Shown in pieces: positions 11,472 through 21,453 of a stretch of 64,000 nt of DNA. Origin of the DNA: Helichrysum umbraculigerum (Eukaryota > Streptophyta > Magnoliopsida > Asterales > Asteraceae); NCBI GenBank assembly GCA_949592205.1, contig CATIUR010000001.1, forward strand, positions 76,216,059 to 76,280,058. The letters run 5' to 3'. Position numbers and translations under genes: made by a program. The notes below the pieces were generated by a model that had not been told where the DNA came from, ran no database searches, and was given only the letters and a program-made list of their open reading frames with translations. Positions within the stretch are counted from its first letter, which is position 1; every line of letters begins with the position of its first letter.

Positions 11472-12797
11472 GATAACTGCTAAACAAAACAATTGTTAAT
11501 AATACTAAATAAGCAGTTAATTGCAAAAAGGTTACTAAAATTTTCGGCAGCATTTCGGCTAAAAATTGAATAATCCACCATAAAGGTTTAGCCTAAAACT
11601 ACCGCAACAATCAATTTCATGAACCTAACTTGCAATTTTTAAATAAAAACTACTCAATATGCATATATGTATATACTTAATTAAATATCCCCGACAATTG
11701 TCTAATCAAATGCATTATAATAACTTGGTACCATTATGAATATACGAAATTGCACAATCACTAAACTCGAGTATTAGCAACTAGCAAACATCCCTATAAT
11801 ATCAAAATGAATTATCATAACACAATTAATCAAAATAACAACTTATCACATAACCGTAATCACAAACACTTGTGTACCAAACAAATATTTGCATTAATCA
11901 TTATGTGGTCAGAAAATTAATAAGCAGTAAATTAAAACATAGCATAATTGAGTTTCTCATATTCACAATTTATCATCACAAACAAATAATTCGAATGACA
12001 CAAAATATGCAATATAATCGAAAAACGAGCATGACATTGCAATGTATATAGCAACTAGAACATATATCAACCAAAACATGCTAATAATCATACGCATATC
12101 CGAAATACCCAAAAATTCTACAATAAACCCTAACTTCCAAACGAGTGATTTAACCAACGAAAATGAAAACGGGAAGTTATACCTTGTAGAGGAAAGTGCG
12201 TGTAACACGAATACGCAAAAATGGCGATGAATGCGTGGCCGGAATTTCCGTTTGGGGGTTGTGGGTGTGAAAGCCGTAGGTGGTTTTGAAGAAAACGGTT
12301 TTGGGTGAAAAATGAGGAAGAAGGGGCTGCTGGCGGTTTTCTGCATTTTTGATCCATACGGCGTATGGATTCCATACGGCGTATGGATTAAACAGGCCCA
12401 GGTCAACTCATTAAACCCAGTCAACGGCCCGGTTCAGCGGCCCAACCAATCCATACGGCGTATGGATTCCATACGGCGTATGGATTGAAAATTCAGAATT
12501 TTTCAAAAACGATTTTCAAACCCATTTTTAACCCAAATTCATCACTAACTTTATATAATTAAATCTCAAACCTGGATGATAATCACGACTTCAAAATCTT
12601 CACAATTCCACACTATAAAATAAATAACAATAATTAACAAACATTAAAAAGAATAATATTCAAAATAATACTTAATATTCAAATCACACATTCAAAAACA
12701 AAAATCCAAAACAATCAAAAGTCTAACATAATCCAAAACAAACCAGAATATTAGAAACAATCCAATAGCATTAGAAATATAAAAGGGATGATTAGAA
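11472..12797 (-). other. Spacer between the two ORFs of D
   Basis: About 1.3 kb, AT-rich near the ORF1-like gene. The middle, around 12130-12350, reads open in two frames on the minus strand, but with low complexity and no recognisable protein. The only strong feature is the pair of palindrome pairs at 12352-12484. Confidence 0.6.
12352..12484. repeat. Two palindrome pairs inside element D
   Basis: Pair one at 12352-12370 and 12371-12387, pair two at 12449-12467 and 12468-12484. All four copies are perfect versions of the ATCCATACG/CGTATGGAT palindrome found in both LTRs of D. Here they lie in the spacer between the two ORFs, so the pairs are not simply LTR sequence. Confidence 0.9.
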
Positions 12798-14009
12798 TCA
12801 CTGCTTAGGATAGAGAGCAAGGAAACGCTCAGTGATTATGGGGATGACGTTAATGATCCCATGACCAAAACTTGGAAAATTTGCCAAGTGCTCATTAACC
12901 ACAGGAAGCAGATAAATTAAATCCCAGCTAATCTTCAATACTGACTTAGTTACTTCTCCTTCTTCATCCCACACTTCATTATTACCAACTAACTTAACCT
13001 CTCGCTCCGGATTGTCATCCTCAAGCTCACCAATAAACTCTAAACATGACTCTCCAATCTGATGATGATTGCTCATCAATAGAGTTTGCTTCAAACTTCT
13101 AACTAAGCTTTCAATCTCACCCAAAACTTGCTCTTGAAGTCTATTGAAACCCAAACCTGAACTCCTGAATATCTCAACAAATCTCATGTAAATTTCCACC
13201 ATTCCATAGTGGAAATGTTCCTTAGGGTATAGAATCTTAGTCTCATCCACTAACTCTCTCATATTCGCCACTAGATAAGTTGCTAAATCAATTTCACCAG
13301 TTGGGTGAATAAAATCCGGGCGTGGTCTTCCTTCTTCTTCCTTAGCAAGACGATCTAACTGTTCAACCATTCTATTCATGTGATAGTGAATAGTGTTACT
13401 CACTATAAAACAATGAGGTGTCTCATCCTTGAGATGATCATCTACTTTTAACAATTGAACCAGATCCTTTAAACCAGCTAAAAATTCCTTATCAGCTTTG
13501 GAAGTTGGATGACCTGTTAACTCATACAAAGCTTTAATCATACGACTAAGACATGCGGTCTGTTTAGCCGAATAAGGAAACGAATGTTGTCTTAAAATTT
13601 CATAAATCTCAACATATCGCCTCTTTTGATTGGCAAAGAATACTTTCTCCTCTTCGATCCTTAATGTCACTGATTCCTCAAAATCTAAAAGATCATCCAG
13701 AAACTGTTGAGAATCCCCAAATTGTCTTTCCACTTCTGCACTATCTAGTAAGTTCTGTACTAGTGCCAGTTGATAGTCGGAGAAATAAACATGGGATATC
13801 CTGATTAATTCAGCTGTAAAAGGGATGTCCCATCTCACATTCGCAATTGCACCCAACAATTCTTCACATGAAAATGTGATAGGCACAACCTTGCGGCCCA
13901 ATTGAGTGAATGACGGAATTTCACTTTCTACTCTCGACTCCAAACTCTCAGAATCATAAATTCCAACCAAATCGTAATTGTTTGCATCACTTTCAAAACT
14001 CCTCGCCAT
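12798..14009 (-). CDS. Protein of unknown function, first ORF of element D
   Basis: 403 codons from ATG at 14009, first ORF after the primer site (leader of about 340 bases). I do not recognise the family. It is mostly hydrophilic, rich in Glu, Leu and Ile, and probably alpha-helical, with no signal peptide, zinc knuckle or protease motif. Residues 128-206 align without a gap to residues 633-711 of the element A ORF, about one third identical. Shared motifs at identical spacing are QKR-Y at 128, TGHP at 165 followed by S-x-A-D, DHL at 191 and T at 206. Similarity continues to the end: REV near 336 and EGEVTKSV near 350 correspond to REV and GPVTKAV in 25096-25570. Its position first after the leader is where gag normally sits, so a structural or RNA-packaging role is possible, but that is inference. 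Confidence 0.8.
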   Translation of the reverse strand: MARSFESDANNYDLVGIYDSESLESRVESEIPSFTQLGRKVVPITFSCEELLGAIANVRWDIPFTAELIRISHVYFSDYQLALVQNLLDSAEVERQFGDSQQFLDDLLDFEESVTLRIEEEKVFFANQKRRYVEIYEILRQHSFPYSAKQTACLSRMIKALYELTGHPTSKADKEFLAGLKDLVQLLKVDDHLKDETPHCFIVSNTIHYHMNRMVEQLDRLAKEEEGRPRPDFIHPTGEIDLATYLVANMRELVDETKILYPKEHFHYGMVEIYMRFVEIFRSSGLGFNRLQEQVLGEIESLVRSLKQTLLMSNHHQIGESCLEFIGELEDDNPEREVKLVGNNEVWDEEGEVTKSVLKISWDLIYLLPVVNEHLANFPSFGHGIINVIPIITERFLALYPKQ

Positions 14010-14129
14010 TGGACAAACCTAAATAAAAATAAATCTGAAAATACAAAACACCACTAATGAAAAACAAGTTAGTTCACACAAAATAAACAAAAATTAAATA
14101 ACATCTACAACTTTAAATAAATGAAACTC

Positions 14130-14161
14130 CAACCGGCGGATGGATTTCCATCTGCCGGTTG
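14130..14161. other. Long hairpin in the leader of element D
   Basis: CAACCGGCGGATGGA is followed by two bases and then TCCATCTGCCGGTTG. The arms pair over 15 positions with one mismatch. It lies between the primer site and the first ORF of D, 120 bases upstream of the ATG, so it would be in the 5' leader RNA. The GATGGATTTCCAT centre resembles the spacer of the palindrome pairs elsewhere in D. Confidence 0.75.
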
Positions 14162-14348
14162 AAACTAAAACCCCAAAAGTTTAACCAATTAAAGGATAAT
14201 TAGTTTTAACCAGTGAATTAATGAAAACAGGTTACAAAATTAATTAAACTTATTAAAACAACTTTACTGAAACTTAATTAACAAAAGTTACTTTTAAAAA
14301 GAAAGAATTGAAAATTATTAATTTCTATTTAAATAAACACAACGGCTT

Positions 14349-14366
14349 TCCCCGGCAGCGGCGCCA
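14349..14366 (-). other. Primer binding site of element D
   Basis: The minus strand reads TGGCGCCGCTGCCGGGGA, seven bases from the LTR end at 14374. It is identical to the primer sites of A, B and C and proves that D is minus-oriented. Confidence 0.88.
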
Positions 14367-14373
14367 AAAAACT

Positions 14374-15889
14374 TGATGTCGGCTTATGAAAGCGCGTCTT
14401 GTTTTACAATTTATAACTAGAAATACCTAATAAATACTTTCAAGCGACCAGGCAAGAATACCCGATCAATTGTAAATATAGATTTGGTAAGTCGGATTCG
14501 AACACAGGGAAAAGGTGGAATATTTAAAATAGAAATTAACAATTAACTAGAAAGCAGTAAATGTGGGGGGCGTTTTAGTTCCGTACGAACATTTGTTTAG
14601 AAAACATTTACTTTAAAATAAACAAACTTAATTAAACTTTTAAATTAAAATAATAAATAAATAATAACAATAAATCCTAATTGGAAGGAATAAGTAATTG
14701 TATAGTTAATGTCACTTAGATTCATATTTCCCGATTTATTACGTATTGATTATCTAATTGTGATTCTTTTAGATCAACTTAATACCAAATTCTTCAATGA
14801 ATACTAAGTCGAATATGAACTAGCCAACGTTTCGGGTCCAACTAATTCCTATAATTTATGGTCCAACATGAAACACTGGTTCCAATGTCACAAGATGATT
14901 AGTCAATTGTGTGTCTTTCCCTAAATTATGCATTAAACATTCACAACTCGTTATAATTAACTCTATTGGTATGACTCAACAATACCCAATAATTAATTTA
15001 TTGTCTTGCTCATTTTAAAGTAGATAATTATTGTATACTCAACCTATCAGACTCAACGTATTTAGTGATAGTCCAAAACCCTAAGGTAGTACTAGCAATA
15101 ATCAATAATCTTAAAGGAACTCAATCTCATTAAAATTATTAATCACGTGAAGCAACAATAATAACTAGTTACCAATAAACAAGTGTCCACGAGCAATATA
15201 ACCGTTTTCAATCAAATAACTTATTCAATACTCAATTATAATCGTTCAATAATCATAATCTAAGTTAAATCAACTACACAATCACTCTAAATACTCAATT
15301 CATCATAAATCAGTAATAATCAGATCATTCAACATCAAATACTTCAATGAAATCGAAATAAAGAAATTATACCGAGTTATAAAGACGAACTACGAATGAT
15401 TTAGATGAATTATCCTCGTTCTTCACCTTTCGTACCTCCAAACTAACCCTAAATTACGAATTTAAAACCCCTAAGGTCGTCTGGAACTAAAAGAAAACGA
15501 AAACCATTAAAAACTGTCGATTTAGGGTTAAAACCGCGTTTTTATACTTCTGTGATTTTTGATCCATACGGCGTATGGATTTCCATACGGCGTATGGATT
15601 GATTTCAAGCCCAGCCCATGTCCGCGCTGCAGCAATCCATACGGCGTATGGATTTCCATACGGCTTATGGATACTTTTTCCAGCCAAATTTTTGATTTTT
15701 CTTCTTTTATTCTTTTATTCGACTTCGGCTTTACTTTCTTCTTCAAATACGTATCATTTAACTCTTTTATTGACTGTTTTCCTTCCTTTCTTCATAAACG
15801 CTCCATTTCCACATCTAATTGCAAATATGAACGAAATCAATATCTATTCTTAACAAAATGCAATGAAAACATTCAAGAATAGGGGTAAA
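14374..15889 (-). repeat. 5' LTR of element D (main part; remainder at 25055-25090)
   Basis: Matches 6008-7561. The LTR is broken by element E after GGGGTAAA and resumes with ATACTACTAAAATATAG at 25055, ending GTTTATCA at 25090. Palindromes lie at 15562-15580, 15582-15598 and 15635-15653. A fourth at 15655-15671 has one arm mutated (CGGCTTATGG). Confidence 0.92.
15885..15889. repeat. Target site duplication of element E (left)
   Basis: gtaaa here and at 25050-25054, directly outside the two LTRs of E. Confidence 0.95.
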
Positions 15890-16621
15890 TGTAACACCCG
15901 GTCAAAAAGTCAGATTTCGCTCCGGATTTAAACTTTGATTAATTGTATTTTTTTTATATAAACAATTATAGCCAAGTTACATTTTCGTAACTCAAGTGAA
16001 ATATATTTAATATCCCTATTTAAAATATTTACGAAATTATATAAACGAAATTATAAATTTAAAATATTAAATTTATTAAAAGGATCGGGGAAACGAACAC
16101 CACACGGAGCGCGAACACGGGGACACGAAAAATCAGCCAAAAAGGGGGGTCATCACCTCCCCCCTCCATTCATTCTCACTTTCCCACTCTCTCTCTTCTC
16201 TTCCCTTTTCTCTCTAAAACAAACCCACCACCGCCACCAATTTTCACCATTTAACACCACTAAACGACCTCCAATCTTCAAGCTCGTTTAGAGAAAAACG
16301 ATCACGGAGTCGAGCTCTACACAACCATCTTCTCAGATTCTCCGCACGACGACTTTGTAAGATCCCGACAATCCCGCAAACTCTTAGATTTTGATATTTA
16401 GTGTTTATAATGCTTAATCTACCATGTATTAGTGTTATATCAACTTATTATGTCCAAAAACACCTTCGAAAACGCTTTAAAAGTCGAAATTGCATAAAAA
16501 TCGCTGAACAGCCAATCTCGCGAGCTGAGATCCAAATCTGATGGATCTCGCGAGTCGAGATTTGGACTTGCGGGTCGACTTGACTTGCGAGTCGACTTGA
16601 CTTGCGAGTCCACTTGACTCG

Positions 16622-16934
16622 TGGATCTCAACTCGACTCGCGAGAAATCTCAACTCGACTCGCGAGAAATCTCAACTCGACTCGCGAGAAATCTCAACTC
16701 GACTCGCGAGAGATCTCAACTTGCGAGATCTCAACTTGCGAGATCTCAACTTGCGAGATCTCAACTTGCGAGATCTCAACTTGCGAGATCTCAACTTGCG
16801 AGATCTCAACTTGCGAGATCTCAACTTGCGAAACTCAACTTGCGAGATCTCAACTTGCGAGATCTCAACTTGCGAGATCTCAACTTGCGAGATCTCAACT
16901 TGCGAAATCTCAACTTGCGAAATCTCAACTTGCG
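16622..16934 (+). repeat. 22-bp and 15-bp tandem arrays in LTR E
   Basis: Four units of about 22 bp containing CTCGACTCGCGAG (16622 to about 16710) run into fifteen 15-bp units of AGATCTCAACTTGCG (16711-16934), one of them 14 bp. All three forward frames are open through the array, giving low-complexity peptides that I do not regard as genes. The array recurs with the same unit number at 22709-23021. Confidence 0.93.
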
Positions 16935-17273
16935 AATCATTTTTCCACTAAGTGTCGAACTTAACCGGAAACGAATACTTACACATAATACGATTTACGA
17001 ACTGTAATGACATTTCAAAGAAACTTATTTTATTGAAATCGTGATTTCAAACTATTACCAACGAGTCGTATACATTTTCACAACTGCGAAATACAAACGT
17101 AAACGTCAAACAAACACTTTGGACATAATTTAGTTGCGTGAACACTAGCATGGATGGTCAAACTTAGACATCCACGCACTTATTAAATCTCAAACGTTTA
17201 GGGCGTTAGGAGATTTCGGACTAGACTTGGACTTTAGGCTGTGCTAGCGCTCGCACTTTACTCAACTCAACAG

Positions 17274-18685
17274 GTGAGTTTCATAGCCCCACTCTTTCAA
17301 CTGTTTTACTGTTTTGGGGTGAAACACATGCACAACAACTGTTTTCGAATTATATTAATAATCTTTTATAATTCACAATCAATTATATTACTGTATGTAA
17401 TACAAATGTGTAATACTTAGGAATTACACCCAACACATTGTTTTGGAACAATATCAAGACCTAACCTAGATAGGTCACAATCGCACACTATCAGATTGTT
17501 GGAAAACAATTACCTAGATAAAACTTGATATAGTTATTACTATTCATTAGCCATATTGTCGCGGGACAATATTATCAAATATATTAGAACTGGTTAGTTC
17601 TACCTACACTAGACGACATATATACAATTACAGAATTAGTTTCTCTTTTAGGAACTAATAATGCCAATACAATTCAGGACCCAATTATACTTGCTAGGCT
17701 TTAGGCTAGAAGTATACGATAGCATCATATGTTAGTATAGATCCTTTATACTAATACAATTCAACTAGGTGATGAGTATTCATACCTAGGACCAACGTAC
17801 TACATAATATCTAAATAATTGCTTATACGTATTTAGATACAATTAATCATTTTCATGCGTGTCATGATTGTTACTTACGTTTGCGCATTCGACAAATATA
17901 TATATCTATATATATTTATAACTACATGTTTATATATTATCATGAGCACTTGGTGCTAACTTCAATATTACTTATGTATATTAGTATACATACAATCATA
18001 CAAACACAATCATTCAAGTCGGACGCGTCGTTGTACGGTCGACAATTATTTGCAATAGTTAGTATGTCATAGTACTACTAGCTCTACATTTCAACTTTGC
18101 TTGCGAGCAATTCAGTCGATGCCTGTTAGGCACAAAGCGAGATCACGGTTGAGTGATTCAAAACGATGCCACGGTTTCAGTGGGTACAAAACGATGCCAC
18201 GGTATTGCAGTGGGCACAACTTCAGCAGACAAGTCGTTGTACTTGTATCATTTTCAGAAGACAAGTCGTTGTACTTGTATCATTTTCAGAAGACAAGTCG
18301 TTGTACTTGTATCATTTTCAGAAGACAAGTCGTTGTACTTGTATCATTTTCAATCAGACAAGTCGTAGTAACTTGTATCAGTTTAAGTCAAACAAGTCTA
18401 AGTAACTTGTAACAATACAATCAACCAAATCGGGGTATTTTGGACATTAAGTTAGACAAACAATTTCAATGGTAGTCTCACAATTCAAACTAGTTAGGTA
18501 TGGAATACCTCGATTAGACTTTTACACATTGGTGTTACAAACTTCAACATATTACATATCAAAAATTTGCTGAATTTGGAAACAACTTTACAAAACATAA
18601 ATTGTTTTATTGCTTTATGTTTTCAACTAACTATCCTATGAACTCACCAGCTTTATAGCTGACCTGTTTTAGCATGTGTTCTCAG
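17274..18685 (+). promoter_or_regulatory. Putative intron in the 5' LTR of element E
   Basis: Donor CAACAG|GTGAGT at 17274. The end is AGCTGACC (branch-like, 18655-18662) followed by a pyrimidine-rich tract and TTCTCAG at 18685. The donor with its downstream GCCCC, and the branch region with its upstream hairpin CAGCT-ttat-AGCTG, recur in the LTRs of S and F with compensatory changes. If spliced, 1412 bases holding the hairpin zone and many upstream ATGs would leave the mRNA. No transcript evidence is available to me. Confidence 0.55.
18226..18355 (+). repeat. 32-bp tandem array with internal hairpin in LTR E
   Basis: Four units of about 32 bp containing ACAAGT-cgttgt-ACTTGT, followed to 18412 by two diverged units in which the arms still largely pair. 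It lies inside the putative intron. A second copy is in the other LTR at 24313-24442. Confidence 0.9.
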
Positions 18686-18965
18686 GTTGCCCAGCAGGAT
18701 TAGGATCGCTACAAGAACTTATTAGCTCGAGTCGCATATTTTCAACAATTGGGACAACTCTGCATTTTACTTTTGTATTTTCAAATTATGTATTTGGAAA
18801 TTATTATCAAACTTATAACGTTGTAAACATTTTATTCAGAAATGTATAACTATTTTCAAACGTCTCATTTAGAGTCGTTCATTATGTATCTTATGCTGTG
18901 ATATTTGATTTAGTGACACCCGACCCGACAGCTTCCGCAAACCAAAATTTGAGGGTGTCACAGAT

Positions 18966-18978
18966 TGGTATCAGAGCC
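18966..18978 (+). other. Primer binding site of element E
   Basis: TGGTATCAGAGCC, three bases after the LTR. It is complementary to the 3' end of initiator methionine tRNA, the usual primer for plant chromoviruses and copia elements. Confidence 0.93.
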
Positions 18979-20481
18979 TAAGGTTATAGTGAACTAGGTT
19001 GCATTTAGTGGGCCTAGACTATGACCGTTAGGCAGTATTCCTCATTAGGTATGACTGGTTCAGGAATTACATCATACGAGTTTAATTTAACATAGCGTAG
19101 CTAACTATGTACAATTAAATAAAGATGATGTAAGATCTGAAAGGGGTTATACTGAAAAAGGAATGCGTAGTTGACTCTGATTGTTATGTGCTAGACATCC
19201 TAGGCTATTATATGTACTGTAGGTATATATGAATAGGCCTTACACGTGTACTACTATTACATACCTATATATATATCGAGTATATATATACACAATCAAT
19301 TCCGTTGTACCAACATAAATCCGTGAAGAGGCATATCGCCGTCTTCCTCACCATCGCGACTCGACACCTATATCACTAAGCCTCGGGAAGGAGGTACAAA
19401 CGTTATCAATTGGAATGGAAACCCGCACATGCTAAACCTTCACGAAACTTAAAACAAACTGACAACTTTTAAATCTTGACCATATGGATCACAATTGGAT
19501 TAGTGTTGACTAAGTCCACAACAAAATTTCTTGAATCACAATTTGATCATGTAGATCAATCAATTCAATACTTTAGTGCATTGGCACTCACATTTTAGCC
19601 TTTGTGCTACAACTGAGAAATTTGAACTTCAAACACATTTTGGCCTTGGGGCTATAAATCAAACAACACATGGCACGTGGTGCTACTATTTCATGGTATG
19701 ATTGATACCACAACATGGGCACGTTAGTGCAAACCTCATAGTACGTCAATTCTACAAATTATAGCATGTTGATGCTACATTCACAATACATGGGTACTAC
19801 AATTTCAATGCCGCGGGCACTTCATTACAGCACGTGGTGCTGCGTTTCATGGTACTTGGTACTACAATTACAAAACATTGGTATTTCAATTACTATGCTG
19901 ATAGCACTGCATTATAGCACTAAGTGCTACTTCAATTATGCATGTAGACTTGTTATAGTTGCATGTACGACTTACATATATACATATACACTTACTTAAC
20001 TGGGCACGAGGTGCCACACCTGACTTTCACTACGCACGTACACTTGTATAGTTACGTGTACACTATATATGTATATATGACTACTCTACTGGACACGAGG
20101 TGTCCCACTCGATTATTTTTCCATATGAACATTTACTATAGACACTTGTACATTTATACGCATACACGAATACTAAGGCAGGTGATGCCTCATTCAATGA
20201 ATACACTCTAATTTATTGGGATTACATCTATAGTACTTAGTACTACATTATAGTCTGATAGACTACGACAATACTATGGTTCTAGTCAACTGCATATAAT
20301 TCATAACTAGGTCGTTTGTACGACTACACATCTGAAATTTCAAAGTCCGAGGACTTTTCATATAGATACCTTAAGTGGTTTATGGATAACTATCATTTTT
20401 ACATACGAGTATACAACTACAAAAGTCAAAATCTTTGAATAAAGATCTCACACCTTGTCATTTCATTCTTGTTCAAGAATC
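18979..20481 (+). promoter_or_regulatory. Long leader of element E with a run of short hairpins
   Basis: About 1.5 kb before the gag ATG, with no credible gene. From 19575 on there is a perfect short inverted repeat every few dozen bases, each with different arms: AGTGC/GCACT (19575), CAGCAC/GTGCTG (19828), TAGCACT/AGTGCTA (19915), GGCAC/GTGCC (20003), GGACAC/GTGTCC (20091), AGGCA/TGCCT (20176), TAGTACT/AGTACTA (20231), TAGTCT/AGACTA (20251), GTCGT/ACGAC (20311), AAAGTCC/GGACTTT (20342). Loops are mostly 1-5 bases. Confidence 0.8.
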
Positions 20482-21453
20482 ATGCCTCCTAAACGACCAA
20501 CTTTCACTCGAGCTGAACAAGATCAAATCATTAATCAAGCAGTGACTGCAACCCTAGCTGCTCAGAACCAAGTAAAGCCTTGCACTTTTAGGGATTTCCT
20601 GAGGTGCGAACCCCCAAACTTCGTCGGAACTGAAGGAGCTGTTGGATTAATTCAATGGTTCGAGAGAATTGAATCTATTTTCCACATGTGCAACTGCCCC
20701 GACGGCTGCAAAGTCTTGTACGCCACATACACCCTCCAGGATGATGCCTCTACCTGGTGGAATTTTCACGCCCGAACTGTAGGAATCGACACTGCTCACG
20801 AACTTCCGTGGGAGGACCTGAAACAACTCATGAAGGACAAGTATTGCCCCATCGAAGTACTTCACAAACTTGAGGACGAACTTTGGTATCTCACCGTAAA
20901 AGACAACGACATTGAAACATATACCAATCGCTTCCAACAACTAGCATCCCTTTGTCCAAACCTAGTAAACCCTGAAAACAAACGAATCGGGAGGTACATT
21001 GGTGGACTCCCGTTGCTAATTGAGGGAATGGTCACCGCCTCTAAACCCACTACTATTGAAGAGGCTATTCGCATGGCCCACAGACTCATGGCACAGGTGG
21101 TTCGGCGCGGGCCACCTGCAACAGAAATCAATCAACAAAAAGGAAATGGAAGTTCCAGCTCTAGCCAAAATCCAACGAATCAACCTGAACCCTTGAGGTC
21201 CTACGCTGCTGAACCCAACGGAAAACAAGGCTATGCGGGTAACAAACCATTTTGTCACGGCTGCAAACGTCATCATGACGGGTTATGCGGATTACCCTGC
21301 GATAGATGCCAACGATACGGACACGTAATCCGGGACTGCAGAGTTCCCGCCAATCCCGACTCTCAAAGGATCTGCTTCAAATGTAAAGAACCCGGTCACT
21401 ACAAGAAGGACTGCCCACAGAAAAGCAAAATTCACCTGATCGGCTCTGAATGA
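20482..21453 (+). CDS. gag: Gag of element E
   Basis: 323 codons from the ATG at 20482 (MPPKRPTFTR). An in-frame ATG nine codons earlier lacks the conserved N-terminus that F shares (MPPKRR). The capsid-like retrotransposon gag domain covers about residues 35-205, with the typical ASTWWNFHA and RFQQLASLCP blocks. Two CCHC zinc knuckles of the form C-x2-C-x4-H-x4-C follow near the C-terminus (CDRCQRYGHVIRDC and CFKCKEPGHYKKDC). An extra Cys/His cluster (CHGCKRHHDGLC) precedes them, as in F. The protein would assemble virus-like particles in the cytoplasm and bind the element RNA. The frame ends in a stop soon after the second knuckle. The protease and the rest of pol that follow in F are absent here. 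Confidence 0.93.
   Translation: MPPKRPTFTRAEQDQIINQAVTATLAAQNQVKPCTFRDFLRCEPPNFVGTEGAVGLIQWFERIESIFHMCNCPDGCKVLYATYTLQDDASTWWNFHARTVGIDTAHELPWEDLKQLMKDKYCPIEVLHKLEDELWYLTVKDNDIETYTNRFQQLASLCPNLVNPENKRIGRYIGGLPLLIEGMVTASKPTTIEEAIRMAHRLMAQVVRRGPPATEINQQKGNGSSSSSQNPTNQPEPLRSYAAEPNGKQGYAGNKPFCHGCKRHHDGLCGLPCDRCQRYGHVIRDCRVPANPDSQRICFKCKEPGHYKKDCPQKSKIHLIGSE

Larger units (their letters stand above)
15890..18962 (+). repeat. 5' LTR of element E
   Basis: TGTAACACCC to GGTGTCACA. It contains a CT-rich stretch (about 16160-16225), a 22-bp and a 15-bp tandem array (16622-16934), a conserved donor-like site (17274), a zone of short inverted repeats (17408-17789), a 32-bp array (18226-18355) and a branch/acceptor-like site ending at 18685. 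The last 50 bases share GCTTCCGC and GGGTGT with the ends of S and F. Confidence 0.95.

Noticed and set aside
11963..12424. 153-codon minus frame in the spacer of D, starting in the palindromes
   Set aside because: It runs through the palindromes and low-complexity sequence. An alternative frame in the same place is open too, and no protein family is recognisable.
15559..15882. Plus-strand frames in the LTRs of D with repeated HTAYGF peptides
   Set aside because: Antisense to the element and created by the palindromes; they appear in both LTRs.
16602..17007. Three overlapping open frames with repetitive Ser-Thr-Cys-Glu, Leu-Asn-Arg or Ser-Gln-Leu-Ala peptides
   Set aside because: They are a by-product of a stop-free 15-bp tandem repeat read in all frames. 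The same set appears in the other LTR.
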